A stretch of DNA of 64,000 bases, taken from contig OY727096.1 in the NCBI GenBank assembly GCA_963402885.1, forward strand, positions 29,927,820-29,991,819, given 5' to 3'. Every line of letters begins with the position of its first letter. The stretch's first letter is position 1. Position numbers and translations under genes: made by a program. Shown here in pieces: positions 23,601 through 35,200 of the stretch. The stretch is from Antedon bifida (taxonomy: Eukaryota; Echinodermata; Crinoidea; Comatulida; Antedonidae). Under the pieces are notes generated by a model. It saw only the letters and a program-made list of their open reading frames with translations, did no database searches and was not told the origin of the DNA.

Positions 23601-26600
23601 CATGGTTCCCACAATGACGCAACACAAAAACACAAGCGCAATGAAAGTATTTTTACCAATCGTAACAGAATGATGACCATGATTGGTCAAAGTAGTTGTA
23701 CTGAACTTACGTCCTCACAATTGCGTCCTAATGGGATCATTGTTTTCCTTTCATCCAACAAAAAATCCGATGGAGGAAGAGTAAAATAAAATTGGTGGGA
23801 AACAAAATGAAAGAAAGAGGCTGAGAAAAGGCTACAGTAGAAGAGGATGGGAGAAGAACATTTTTAGTACCGTAATACCATTAAGATTTGAATATCAAAT
23901 AAAACATACTGTAGTGTAAAGTACCTAAAGTATACTCTACAGTAGAATGATCTTCAACTTCATTTCATATTGTGATGCATGCTATATATTTTTAATTTGA
24001 ATAATGCCATTCTGAGGATCAATTCTACTAAGTATTCATAATTTTAACATTTAACGGCAACGCTATAATAATTTTGTCGTTGAAACTCAATACAGTATAC
24101 CGATAGACAATTTCAGAATTGATGAAGGTTTAGTTACTGCATTTTTTATACAAGCTTACTGCAAAAATTATAAAAACTACAGAAAATAATAAGTACTGAC
24201 AATAGCCATATTTGATTTCATAAGAATTTACACTCTATGTAAAAGAAGTGGGTCAACTAAGAGAATAGTGTCACAAAGAAATGGAATCCACTGCACATCT
24301 ATCATGATTACAATTTAGGGAAAATTGCAATCTGTTTTTAAAACCTTTAAAGTACAATCTGGGGAATAGTAGTAGATTATGTATGTTACATGAAGTCAAA
24401 CCTTTCAATGGGTACAGTATTAAAACACCTCCCATGGAAATACTGACTGACAGTTATTTCCATGGGAGGTGTTATTTAGGAGGATTTCATGTGTTCATTT
24501 TAAACAAAAATTGAAAATCTGCATTTTCTAGCAGATTGATTTAAGTAGGTATAACAAAAATTCAATTGAAAAATTAACATTAACAATCTAAAATATATAT
24601 AATATTGAGAAACAAAGAGAGAAAAACTTTAAAATAAAATACTGTAGAGTACTACAGTCTCTCTGATATTATAATATAGAAAATGTTTATGGATAATGAA
24701 GATCAGATTGATTTTTTCTTCAAACTTCCCAGCTTTAGTTAAGAGTGTTCATACTGTATAAACCAGAGACTAGAGCCATGAATCTTCTCCTTGGTTTGGC
24801 GACATCTTATAGCACTTTATGTCATGATACTCTGAGGCATACAGTAGCTTGCCACCTAGTATTGTATGTTTTTCATATGAACGGAAGATAGCTCCATTTT
24901 GTTAAATACTGTACCGACTAAAATATGAAATTAAACGGCTCTGTCAAGTAGCTTCAAAAGGTTTCATCCAATGTAACTCCAATTCTGTGTTACCCATTGG
25001 GGATGTATCGGGTGTTTGACCAGAATGTTGAATGTTGTTTGAATGCAGAACATGTCAAAACACAAGAGAGCACTAAAAGAGAGTGTAGACACCATTACAA
25101 ATGTTCAAGTTTACTGTTCTCTCTGTATGTTAATGATAACTACTGTACTGGGACAACCGTCATTGGAACTATGGTACTATTATTTGGAACCATTGGGACA
25201 ACCATCATTGGGGTCATCAAATTTGTTTTCATAACCAACTAACCAACCTCAACTCCATCATCCCCTGTCTGTCGGTTGTAGCCCTCCTCAAGCATCTGCC
25301 ATTCCTGCTCTTCACTGTCCTGGCCCAATTTGTTTCTGTAATAAGATGTGATGTCATCTCTACATCTGTGTTTTTGTCTTTCTGATATTCTTTTGCCGAT
25401 TCTCGGCTAAATTGTCAAGGACTATCACCCTCACATGCCGAATCCAAAACTATGTCATGAAAACGTCAAGCACCGATAATAACCAGCGAAGGTTAATGAG
25501 ATGAAAATGTGCTTTGGGAAGAGGTAACAAATCAGTGTATCTTCAGGACCTCTTATGATAAGAACCCTACAGTATGTTTACTGCTAAAAACTACATATAA
25601 AGAGTGATGATAACATTCCTAGACATTTATTAAAGTGACTAATAAATCAAAATAACAGTAGTTAGTCTTCCTGAAAAAAGTGTAAATAGAACACATACAT
25701 ATAATGATAGTTTATTACATGACACTGATTACAATTCACTGAGACAGGAGTATAATATCCAATTTTGAAGTATACAGTCATTCATAGTCCACTAATTTAG
25801 GCTAAATTAAACAGTTTATAGATTGGCTAGAGGACGGAATGAAATATTATCAAAGTTATTCTTCATGGAGAAACCAAACCAACAAGATGGCGACTGCAAT
25901 CGACCATTCATCACACCTCCAACGTAGTCACCCGCTACTACTGTATGCCTGCTATAAAGTATTTGGTTCAATTCGGACACAACCATTTTTAATGCAATCC
26001 TAACCGCTAATGTTCACTAAATTTTGTACCCAGATCATCAATGTATAACTGCAAGTGTATAACAAATCTAAATGCCACTTTTATAATGTGTCATTGATAG
26101 AAATGACAAATTGAACATCCATAATAATATGGCTAAAGGTCAATAGGTTAATAGTAAATGCTCGATCTTGTTAAATATTAATTCATTCATGTATGGTTGA
26201 TTTTTCAATTTTTTTTTAAAATCTCACACCTGTCGTTAGTTTTAATACCATTGATAGATCATGACATAATTTGATGGTGTCAATATAATTAAAACACCAG
26301 GTTTTAACTTAAAACTATGGGCCTAGCCATTAAAAACATAGAGCAACCAACAGCAATCAAATGTTATATTTTGTCACTAGGGAAAGTACAGTATTATTTT
26401 TTCCTTTGTATTAGTAAATTAGTTTCTATAGTATCAATAATTTGGTATATTTCCTCTTAAATTGCTGGACTTTCTTAGGAAGAACACTAAATAATTATAT
26501 TCTAACTTATTTAATTTTACTTTACAGTCAATTGTGTTAATAATTAATGCATTTTACTTTAAAGGCCAAAACTCAAGTAGCGAAAGCTGATCTATTTTGG

Positions 26601-29600
26601 TCTTTTTTGTCACATTTATTAATGAAGTTTTATTGTTTATGTTATGATAGTAACAAATAAAGAATTTACACAATAATAGTTGTATTGTACTACAGTACTA
26701 CAGTATGATGATGATTGATGATTTAAAAAAAATATGTTTATATTTAAATTTAATATTTTAGTATCATTTGTATTTCTAATATTATTGCATTCCAGCTATT
26801 TATCCAAACTGGAAACACTGAGTAAATAGTAATTCAAAGTAGCAATGTTTGCTGCAGTTTGGTACATAATGGAATTTGATTGATTAAGAATCTTAATAAC
26901 AATACCCTCTCAATACCATTCAATATTATTACGGACAATGCACTTCTTACACACAGGTTGTTTCTTAGGAATATTCCATTATCATTACGGGTGAAAATTT
27001 ACAATTAATTACATCTATGTTTTGTGACAAATGAATCCCACTCACTGGTACTGGTAGGAAACAATTGGTTTTTACTATTTAATGACTTTTTAAAAGCTAC
27101 ATTTCACAGAATGGAGGACGGCTTCCTTTTTAATAATAAACTAAATTTAGATAAATAAACAAGCCTACCTACAGGACAATTGCCTAGCAAGGAAATTATT
27201 ACTTTTTTTATGCCAAATATTGATAATCAAAAGTGTATATTATAGTTTATACTGAATTTACACTGTAATGCAGTAGAGAATACAATTATGATTCATTGAT
27301 ACTGTGTACATAAATGTTAGAATTAATGTTTTTTACTGTAGTAATACAGATAATGGACCGAGATTAATATCAGTAACATGTGATAATTATGTAATTATGA
27401 TAAAATTAAAATATCTCTATAGTACAAATACATGAGACAAGAAATTGCTTTTATGCACACGGACACAGCAGAGAAGCAATAATGGACTATGAATTTAGAT
27501 GTTGTCTGGTAAAATTACCAACAGTCATGTAATAAATCATAATGCCCATTACTTAAATAGTAAACAACAAGACAATCACACAATCAAAATCACCAATGCT
27601 GTCCTCAAGCATGATTAACAAATAATTTAAATTGCTTTACTGATGAAATCAACTAGTGTACTGACATGGGTATAATAAGCCTGTCCTCAGCCAACCAACT
27701 GGGAAATCCCCCATAAGCCCATCCTCAGGTAGCAGCACACAAATCCCTTACTTTTCATATAATTCTTGTTATAAATGAGACACCCTTGGGTATTACCCCA
27801 ACATTAATTTAAATATCTGAGCATATAATAATTTGTTTTCAAACAAAATGCATCATTATTTAAGGCAGTCATCAGTTAAAATACACTGTAGAGCAGATGC
27901 CTTTTGGCCGCCATGAATAATGTTTGATCACTGCATACTTCACAGTTAGCGATTCATTTTATAGAAATAACCAAAGAATTATCTGATGAGAATGGATGTA
28001 GAAATAAAAAAAAAACTGTAGAACTGAACTTTGACATCTTGCAACCTGATTTTGGTTACTTGGGTATAGCACACCTCTGACACGATAGTTAGGGGATGGG
28101 GAGTTACATTACAATGGTCAGTACAGAACAGGTACAGAAATGAGAATTCAAAATCTTGTTTGCTAATAACTAAATTATTTGTACTATAATGAAAAGGCTC
28201 TTCAAATTATTCAGACTCATACAGTTACAATAAATTGTTCAAATGCAATGAAACAAATGTTTTAAAACTTATAAAAAAAATTTCAAAATGTTGCTGATTT
28301 TCTTTATTATTTATATTTTTCTGAAGGATTTTCTACCAGCAATCTAGCACTGTTATTATTTTATGAGGAGGGACTAACTAATCAAGGGATGTATAGTAGT
28401 TAATAATTGTGGTTTTTTTTCCGAAGAATTTAAAGCGGTGAATACAATTCTCTAATTGTTTTCAATCATACAGTGATGTACAGTAGTCCCATCTTTTAAG
28501 AACATTACAGTACAGGTAGCTTGTTTTACGATTTTTTAATTAACATGGTATTCTGAAATGAAAACGCTATGTTATTTTTGTCGGCTGGTCACGACTGTGT
28601 GTCATCTCTGCAAGATGGCTTCCTTAGCACGAAAATCGTCTATTTATGATAAATAGTGTTGTTTGAATTGACTTAGAATAGATAGTACACTACAGTAGCC
28701 TATGCCTAGTTAGTAGGCCTACCTGTAGATACAGTAGCCTAGTTAGACCAAATAATGCACTTGTCAATTGTATGACCCACTATACGACCCCCGGGAGAGG
28801 TGCGTCATTTGTCCGATGTGCGTCATACCTTTGAATACCATGACACACCCGTGCGTAAAAAATGTGACTTACCTTTAGGTGACCATGACGCACCCATTTT
28901 GACGCACTGTGACCATGTTGTTTATGATATGGTGGGTGGTAAAGTGACGGACATTGACACACCTTGTTCATTGATGTGACGTACCTTCTAGGTTTTTTGA
29001 CGCACCCCTGCGTCAGTAATTATATGTAAATGACGCACCCATGACGCACCTCTCCCGGGGGTCGTATAGTGGGTCATACAATTGATAAGTGCATAATTAA
29101 CGAAAGTCAATCTTTTGTTTTCTGAAATTATTTTTTTTAAAAGACAAGAAAATAGAATATGTAGGCCTAGGCCTACAGTACTATAACGGATAACTAGCCT
29201 ATATTTGTATTATTTTGTATCAAAAGTAAATCTCAATTTTATTTCCTGAAAGAAAAACAAAGATAACATCTTTAAATTAATAACTACACCACCACTAGGG
29301 CCTAGGCCATATTATAGAAGCCTGGCCAGGCCTAGCAGGAGTATGCCTATCCAGGCCTATAATAATATAATAGTAGGCGGTATAGGGGTGCTGAACACCA
29401 ACAGTTCACATACAATAACAATAACAACATCGCTGGCCTGGCCTGCCTGGCCGAACTCACCTCTCAAAACATAGTCTTATAATAAGCAATATGACTGCAT
29501 ATGGAAACACAATATAGAGATCTTCTAGTGCAGGATAACGTACTTCATCGGTAGATCTAATATCAGCCCAAGTTATATTTGGAGGAAGCCAGAAACGTTC

Positions 29601-29630
29601 GTTCCAAAACCAAGATATTTTCCCCGCCAT
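8635..29630 (-). CDS. CERS: Ceramide synthase with homeobox-like domain, complete (8 coding exons, 376 aa)
   Basis: N-acylates sphingoid bases to (dihydro)ceramide in the ER membrane. Exons (minus): 29630-29461, 21437-21201, 21049-20941, 15115-15023, 13123-12995, 12395-12289, 9775-9619, 8763-8635. All junctions are GT-AG and the phases join without a break. The start is the MAGK methionine, because WFWNERFWLP follows directly as in vertebrate CERS5/6; an in-frame ATG lies 6 codons upstream. An N-glycosylation site (NIT, residue 18) and a first membrane segment come next. Residues 58-135 form the Hox-like domain (WSERQVERWFRVRRN). The TLC/Lag1 domain follows with its paired His (211-212) and the HD at 238-239. 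The tail carries the RSDDESSGESDE acidic serine motif typical of the family. Length matches relatives (about 380-390 aa). Residues resemble both CERS2 and CERS5/6, so the paralogue is not assigned. Confidence 0.95.
8848..8944. mobile_element. MITE family C, short copy (GTGGCCATATTCACC-type ends)
   Basis: The left end GTGACTGTATTCACCATTCAC and the right end GTGATTGGTGAATACGGCCAC are near reverse complements, with CACTTAAGTG inside. Longer relatives lie at 39240-39410 and 45249-45411. This copy is in intron 7 of the ceramide synthase gene. Confidence 0.7.
10036..12078 (+). repeat. 63-bp minisatellite, about 33 units, in ceramide synthase intron 6
   Basis: The array lies between exon 7 (9775) and exon 6 (12289). 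Each unit contains ACACCATCTCCCCACTTCTC, then CCTCTTACAAGAGG (a perfect inverted repeat), then TTACTGACTGTCGCTCATTC. Units differ at a few sites: ACAGGAATAC, ACAGGGATAC or ACAGGGCTAC, and CATCTCC or CATTTCT. The CATTTCT variants at 10231 and 10735 are 504 bp apart, exactly eight units, so a block was duplicated as a higher-order unit. Because 63 is divisible by 3 and the unit has no stop in one frame, an open frame of 716 codons runs through 9968-12118 on the plus strand. I read it as a by-product, not a gene. On the host strand each unit contains a GTAAGAGG donor-like motif. Confidence 0.95.
12082..12214 (+). mobile_element. MITE family A copy 2, inserted in the 63-bp array
   Basis: The element begins AGCTCTGTCTACTGTACAAC and ends TTTGATAGTGTAGACAGAGT. 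It interrupts the last unit of the 63-bp array. Other units read CTCCCTCTTACAAGAGG; here CTCCCTC plus TAA precedes the element and TTA plus CAAAAGGTTACTGAC follows it. The target was therefore TTA, duplicated to 3 bp with one later change. This is direct evidence for a TWA target site, the hallmark of PIF/Harbinger elements. Confidence 0.9.
12507..12810. mobile_element. MITE family D copy 2 in ceramide synthase intron 5
   Basis: It shares ordered blocks with 8237-8572 over about 300 bp, including GTTGAATGTGTCATTTT, GCAAAAATTGGATTGG, CAAATTGTCTGTCAATG, ACTGCAAAATGGCCTATTCA and GAGGACAATACATCTTT. The left terminus is degraded. It is more diverged than copy 1 appears to be. Confidence 0.7.
13206..13366. 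mobile_element. CTGCAG fold-back element in ceramide synthase intron 4
   Basis: GTTACTGCAGTAC at the left and GTTACTGCAATAACTGCAGTA at the right (split: GTTACTGCAATAACTGC then AGTA) bracket an AT-rich interior of about 120 bp. The same bracketed layout is seen at 57935-58090. Confidence 0.5.
14592..14618 (+). other. Long G-run, potential G-quadruplex
   Basis: GGGAGGA is followed by an uninterrupted run of about 14 guanines, then TGGGAGG. It lies in intron 4 of the ceramide synthase gene in strongly AT-rich DNA. The G-rich strand is opposite to the gene's coding strand, so the transcript would carry a C-run. The run length may also be imprecise because such tracts sequence poorly. Confidence 0.8.
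15111..15320 (-). repeat. Tandem partial duplication of ceramide synthase exon 4 with its acceptor
   Basis: Exon 4 proper is 15115-15023 and begins TACAG|GCAATAGAACC. The same acceptor and the exon's first codons (AIEPFMYNYYF) recur 107 bp upstream in the gene, at about 15222-15190. A third, more decayed copy lies at about 15290-15320. In the second copy the frame stays open beyond the shared part (KEFRNDYFNK, then LIFHWLII) until just before the true exon, but it has no obvious donor that keeps the frame. It looks like a pseudo-exon made by local tandem duplication. Confidence 0.85.
16368..16568. mobile_element. Terminal-inverted-repeat element, about 200 bp
   Basis: The left end AATAGCGAGATTTTGATTTG with CGACGACCGAC matches the reverse complement of the right end, AATAGTGAGCTTTTGATAAG with CGACGGCTGAT. 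The interior is GC-richer than its surroundings and contains GACCAACCTAGGTCAGGTC and CACGCGTCC. No clear target duplication is seen. It lies in ceramide synthase intron 3. Confidence 0.65.
18129..18187 (+). mobile_element. MITE family A copy 3, truncated
   Basis: Only the first end remains: TAA then AGCCTTGTCTACACTATTAA, followed by AAAAAAATGTGATGCGCCCA. Homology stops near 18187. Intron 3 of the ceramide synthase gene. Confidence 0.75.
21698..21833. mobile_element. Possible pogo/Tigger-like inverted-repeat element
   Basis: TACCGTAAAACCTTGAATTTC at the left (one base over 20 is avoided by reading it as TACCGTAAAACCTTGAATTT plus C) faces AAGGTTTTACAGTACGGTA at the right. The CAGTAAAACC-type end is common in short pogo/Tigger-related elements. 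The intervening 100 bp has no coding potential. It lies in ceramide synthase intron 1, just upstream of exon 2. Confidence 0.45.
23012..23220. repeat. Unidentified ~200-bp dispersed repeat, copy 1
   Basis: It shares with 59309-59511 the ordered blocks ACACAAAC, AGTGGTGTTGGTAGTCTAT, GCTTACCTGGATAAACC, an AGAGAGAA-rich hairpin region, ATATATAAAATA, CACCCCT, GCCCTCAAG and CATCATCATTT-like ends. On the minus strand, the strand of the host gene, it reads: TATA-like tract, then a CTCTCTTCGGAGAGAG hairpin, then GGTTTATCCAG|GTAAGC, a consensus 5' splice site. I do not recognise the family. It is in ceramide synthase intron 1. Confidence 0.7.
24424..24473. repeat. Perfect 19-bp inverted repeat with 12-nt loop
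   Basis: AACACCTCCCATGGAAATA is followed by CTGACTGACAGT and then by its exact reverse complement. The stem is GC-richer than its surroundings. It may be a miniature fold-back element or a small-RNA-like hairpin; there is no direct sign of expression. Confidence 0.85.
28757..29092. mobile_element. 336-bp terminal-inverted-repeat element with ATAAT target duplication
   Basis: The left end GCACTTGTCAATTGTATGAC and the right end reverse complement GCACTTATCAATTGTATGAC differ at one base, and the match continues inward through CCACTATACGACCCCCGGGA and GAGGTGCGTCAT. ATAAT flanks both sides (28752-28756 and 29093-29097). The interior is unusually GC-rich and is built from repeated TGACGCACC and CGCACC motifs in both orientations. 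The near-identical ends suggest a recent insertion. It is non-coding, so it must have been moved by a transposase in trans. It lies in ceramide synthase intron 1, 370 bp below exon 1. Confidence 0.9.
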
Positions 29631-32287
29631 CTTCAATGTGTAGCTCATTCACGAAAAAAATACACGAAGAAGCAGCAGTCCACAGGCAGCGGTGTTTCTT
29701 CTTGACAACCACGATTGGTCGATTGATTGGAGAGGTGGTGGGCGTGTCGCCAAAAACACAACAGAGGGAGAAAGAATAGGCTTTGACGGCTTTGATAACG
29801 TAGCGCGCCACCATGCGTAACGTAAAAAAATTGATCCAAATTGGCATCAATAATTCGCATAAATCTCAGCCCTAACAAAAAAAAATTATTAAAAAATTAT
29901 TGTTTTTTATTATTATTATAAAAAAAATAACAAGAATAGGTCTCAATTTATTTATTTTATATAGGGATGGTATGAATGAGTGAATACTAATTGGGATCGA
30001 ATTCTAATAATAACGATTTGACAAAAAATAACTACAAATTGAAAAATATATAACAGTATAAAGAGAGAAAAAAACCTGAAACATAATGGTAACATAAACT
30101 GCAACATGACATTATAAGCTTATTTATTTCACTAACTTTAGGCCTAACGAATATGCAATAAATACAGTTCGCGAAGTTTCAATGGTCTTACTAGCAAACT
30201 TCGGAAAACCAGGTTTTTCCAAAAAAAATTGCACTGAGTGTTATACTAGGATGTCACTTTACCGAACTTTGTTTGCTATATTCGCTAACTCTGTTTAAGA
30301 AGTTGTGATTCTGACAAATGTACTTAACACAACTGTAGTATTTGATTCGATTAAAATCACAAACCTCTGATCAGCAAACCATGAACTAACTGCAAATTTA
30401 ATTGTTTCTTGCAGTTTATCGAAGTTTACAATGGTACTTTCACGTAAGTTAATAGGCCTAGTAGAAAATCTTTTTCAAAGTTTGCTAATGTACAGTTATA
30501 TAAGTGGTAACTTCACAGATTTTCATTAATTAATATTTTTACTCGAGTACAAGTTTGGACTAAAGTTTACCAAACTTTTGTTTGCACACTCTATGTTTTG
30601 CCACTGTGGCATTATGGATCACGAATGCATCCCAAGACTGATGGTCAAAAACATTTCAGCAAACTAGTTTGTAAAAAGTTGGTACAAAATAGATGTTTAA
30701 GATCTAAACCCTATTTTTACATTGTAGTGTTCACAATGACCTGTGCACATGGTTAAAAACAATATTTATAATAATTCTATACAAGTTGAATGCCGGACTG
30801 TCAATTAACATTTCACAAGAGGGTAATGTGCATTAATTCATTTTACTCATTTCATCGTTACCTTATCAGCAGGTACTTTAAAATCAGTGTCCAGCAATGA
30901 TTGAAAGATTGATGACAGAGAATGGAGTGTGGAGCGACGGAAAAAAAGCAGCTTTTAACACTGATGTGGTCTTTTTATCTTTGAGAGTACAGTAGGCCTA
31001 TATTGAATTAAACAATAAAAAGCGTCTCCAACTTCTGAAAACTAGTTTCCAACTGATGTAATCTAGCATCAATTTTATTTCTCTCAAAAAAAACAGTAAA
31101 ACACACAACAGCAATGTAAAAGCCTAGTCCCTGGCAAACTTCTGTTTAACTACAGTTTATACTTGTAAAGCAATATTCAAGTTTGTCGTGATATCAACAA
31201 TAGTAAAACTGTTGACGAACCTCGGCTAGCTGCAGTTTCCAGAAGCATGTCTACAATAGCAACACTTAACGGTTTTGCAAACTCAGGACTCTGAGTTATA
31301 ATGCTTTAGTGTAGACCAGTTGAACTTCGGGTGCAGAAGTTTGCAGAAACCTAGTTTGAAAACTCGAGCAAACTCCGAAGAAAACACAAATTTGATAAAG
31401 GTTTTAGTGTAGTCTACATAGAACTAGAAAAAATGATTATTAATATTATCGCGACGGGTATGCTCTTTGATTAGTAGATTGACTATTTGAAAACACTAAA
31501 TACAGAGGAGTAGGCTAGGTATAAGTTTAAATTTTGTGACTGTCTGGGGAGAAAAAAAATCTAAAAAACGGGCAAAACAAGTACTAAAAGTTACCTCTCT
31601 GAATCAAAATGTTATTATGTTTATTTCGCATTATTGAAATATTTTATTTTCAGGAAAAAAAATTAATGTTAATGATTTTCAAATGACATTCAAAATAAAC
31701 TTCATCGGTTAAAGCATTAACTTTAGAGTTATAGGCCTAAATGTTGTTATTAAAAGGCAAATTACTGAAAAAACGACAATGCTGTGGGTGGATGAGTACT
31801 GTATCATATATAGAGATACACATTAGGCCTATTAGGCAAAAAGCAAGCCTACTGTACTAATAATTCAAACGATAATAAACTAAAACCTCAAAGAAATTGA
31901 GCAGAGCTTTCGGGTAATACTAACCCGCCCTTCAGTGCAGTTGGGTTGTTAATTAATAGTATTATTATTTCCCCAAATATTTATCACATTTTTATGTATT
32001 TGTGTCAGTATGAATGCGCTGCACAACTTTTGTAATTTAGAAAATTGATTGATTCATGGTCCATATGCTTGGTCCATGGATGTTTTTGGTTCCTTTTTTG
32101 TTGCTCCATGAAAGTTTTACGGTAACTATAGAGGGCCAGGTTGTCGAGCGAAAACGAGACGGGGATCGAGGGAGCAGAATCCAAAATAAAACCCCAAAAC
32201 TTTCTTGTGTTTTGTATTTCTAAAAGATAAATCTTGTTAAAAAATATACATAAATTATCCGTTAGGCTAAGATATTGTTGTTGAGAT
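29631..32287. other. Divergent intergenic interval between CERS and NDUFA10
   Basis: Both genes start outward from this 2.66-kb stretch, so it should hold both 5' UTRs and promoters. I see no exon with protein similarity. The middle part (about 30150-31430) is rich in AAACTTCGG, GAAGTTT and CAAACTAGTTT motifs in both orientations and ends near TTTAGTGTAGAC, which suggests a decayed inverted-repeat transposon of about 1.3 kb. A GCCAGGTTGTCGAGCG-type GC-richer patch at 32140-32175 is close to the NDUFA10 start. Confidence 0.6.
29705..29760 (-). promoter_or_regulatory. Candidate ceramide synthase promoter with CCAAT boxes
   Basis: Read on the minus strand, two CCAAT boxes (at about 29713-29717 and 29726-29730) lie 80-100 bp upstream of the start codon. 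The patch around them, including GGTGGGCGTGTCG on the plus strand, is GC-richer than its surroundings. No TATA box is evident. This is inferred from position and motif only. Confidence 0.35.
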
Positions 32288-35200
32288 ATGGCCAGTACGG
32301 TATTTTGTAGGCTAGGCTATAGAACGCTTCGGCCTTGTAGGAAGGCTTGCTCGAGTTACGTTCTTGTAGCAAAATTATCCCAGTTTTCTAGCAGGTCCAG
32401 GTTGGTGGTACCGGCGTCTCAATCGGTAAGTATGTAGGCCTAGGCCTAAAATTCCTATTCATTTATTGCCCTGTACAAACAAGACGAATAATATATATAA
32501 TATATATATAACACATGAAGATGAATTATTATTATTTAATTTATTATATATAGGCCTAGGCCCAGGCCTACATTAAAATTTTGAATTAATAAATAACCAA
32601 TACTCTAAATAATTTTAGTAAATTTAGGGTAGGGCCTAGGCTATATTAAAGATAATCTGATCTCACTCAGTTAATAAATAAGAAAGTAAAACTCACAATC
32701 AGTGAATTTGTTACCATTTAAAAAATCTAGGTACCAAGTCGTGGTCTGCGTGAAACGCCATGGACCTTTTTCACAGGATTTAAATTTGACAATGTGTTCC
32801 ACGAGGGAAGCAAGATAATTGTCGTTGATGGCAACATCGGGTCGGGAAAGTCGGAGTTGGCTAAAACATTAGCAGATAAGCTTGGAATGAAATACATGAA
32901 GGAGGCGCATTTGCATTATCTTGATGAACAACTACTAGGCGAGGGAAAGAAGCTGGACAAAAAATTTATTGGTAATTATGCTCATTGCGTCTGTCAGACC
33001 TGCTGCGGTCCATCTCCAGCCAATAAAATTGCATCTCAATATTTCGTTATCACGACGCCCCACACGGCTATGTGCCAGTCGTTTTACTCGATATATATGC
33101 ATACTGTTGGTGTGTTGTGAAAACGAAAAGTCGCTAATGCTGTATGCGCAATCTGGCGCTAATCTGAACTGGACGTGAACGTACCAGAGCAGGTTTGAAA
33201 GACTCTTTACTTTGCAGAACCTTGTTTGAGTATATGGCTTTAAGCTTTGTCTACACTATCAAACTTTATGTGACAAAAAAATATGATGTGCCCATGGACA
33301 CAATGATGTCATAATATTATGACCATATTTGGGCACATCACACTTTTTTGTCAAACTAGTTTGATTGTGTAGACAGAACTTTAGGAAAGATGGAAGTTTG
33401 TGTATGTGAGAATTCACAATATGACAATAGAAACCTGGATTGAATGAATTTCATTTGTTATTGTTAGGAAATGTTTCTTTGGAGAAGTTTTACAAAGACC
33501 CATATGCAAAAGATGGACACTCATTTCGTATGCAAATGATGATGTATGGCATACGGTTTATGATGTATTCTGATGTGCTTGAGCATCTGTTTAATACAGG
33601 TAACCTTTTGATTATGCAAATGTAAATTGTTAATTTTCTATAAGTAATATTAGGTTGTCATAGTTGTCACAAAATTAAAAGGTTAAACTGATTAGCTGGA
33701 TATTAACCCTCCTATTATTGTAAAATTTGACTGTAGTGTTAAAAATAAACTCCTATAGTAGGTCCTGGTCTCCAGTAAATTAAAAAGGTTTATTTATTGG
33801 CCACCTGGACATACTGGTCATTGCTGATTTATCAACAACAAAAAAGTCCTAACTTTTAAATCAATGCTTTTAAATCAGTTTTCAAAATAACATATTGCAA
33901 AATAATATACTGCTTTGTTACATTTTTTTTGTAACTTAAGCACTATCTTGACTTGCCAGTCATGGTCACCAAAATGCATTCATAGTTGTTCAACAATGTT
34001 CTTTATTCTGTTGAATGTTTCTTGTTGTGCAGGTCAAGGTATTGTAATGGATAGGTCGGTATACAGTGACTTTGTGTTTATGGAAGCTATGTACAAGATG
34101 GGTTACTTTAGAAAACAATGTAAGTACCATTTAAACACTATATATTCAAAGTTAACTTAACTGTTTTAGTCCTGCATGTCATCGGCAAATTCTTTAAACA
34201 CTATAATAATCCCATATAATGATTAATATCTTGTGATTTACTGCCCTCAGTGTTGGCATTCATTCATAGTTGAGTAATGAAATTGTGTAGGCATCAAATT
34301 CTTTAAAATTAAGATATCTTTGGGCTAACCCACGTTGTCCGGAATCGGGAGAATAGCAAATGAATAAAATTTATCATATTTTATTTCTCTAGGTTGTGAT
34401 TTCTACAATGAAATCAAACAAATATCACTGTATCGGCTTCGTGAACCACACCTAGTGATTTACCTAGACACACCTGTTGATGTTGCTAAGAAACGCCTCA
34501 AGGAACGTGAAGGAGTAAGAAACATTTTTTTTGTTATAAAATAAAATAAAAATATATTTAGTTACTTGTTACTTCACTTCTTCATACTGTCATTGTTTGA
34601 AATAAAGTCTTTAAATGTTTTTTTTTAACATGGCGGGTTCTAGGACTGTATTGTTATTTGTATTAATTACAATTTAATCATTTATTTTTTAATAAAGGAC
34701 AATATTCCAGATATTCCAGAAGAATACTTACAACATTTAGAAACTATTTACAAAGAGCAGTTTCTTCCAAAGATGGCAGAGACAAGTGAGATTTTGACGT
34801 ATGATTGGAGCACATATGGAGATGTGGATCAGGTAAACACAAACCAGGAATCAGCATGCCCCCTGGGGGTTTGGAGGATGCTATATTTTATGTTGTTAAA
34901 TTGCATTATATTTTGACATACATAGATTACAGCATTGATAAAGTGTCCCCTGAATAGATTGTGTGTGTGTGTCCTGAATAGGGGTGTCTCCTAAATAGGG
35001 GTGTCGCCTGAATAGGGGTTTCTCAAATGAGGGGTTCTACTATATTTGTTATTTATTTTGTTCTCTGTTACTATGTTATTGTCAATTAAGGCACATTCCT
35101 AATGAGAAAAGTTTTACTGTGAGCACCCTAGGTATTCAGATATTAAAAGACATTATGATATATGTTGTTACAAGACATGATATGAGACATAAGTCAAGCC

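Noticed and set aside
32794..33120. Separate 108-residue P-loop protein
   Set aside because: It is NDUFA10 exon 2 read through into intron 2; the donor after 32971 and the exon at 33468 continue the family sequence.
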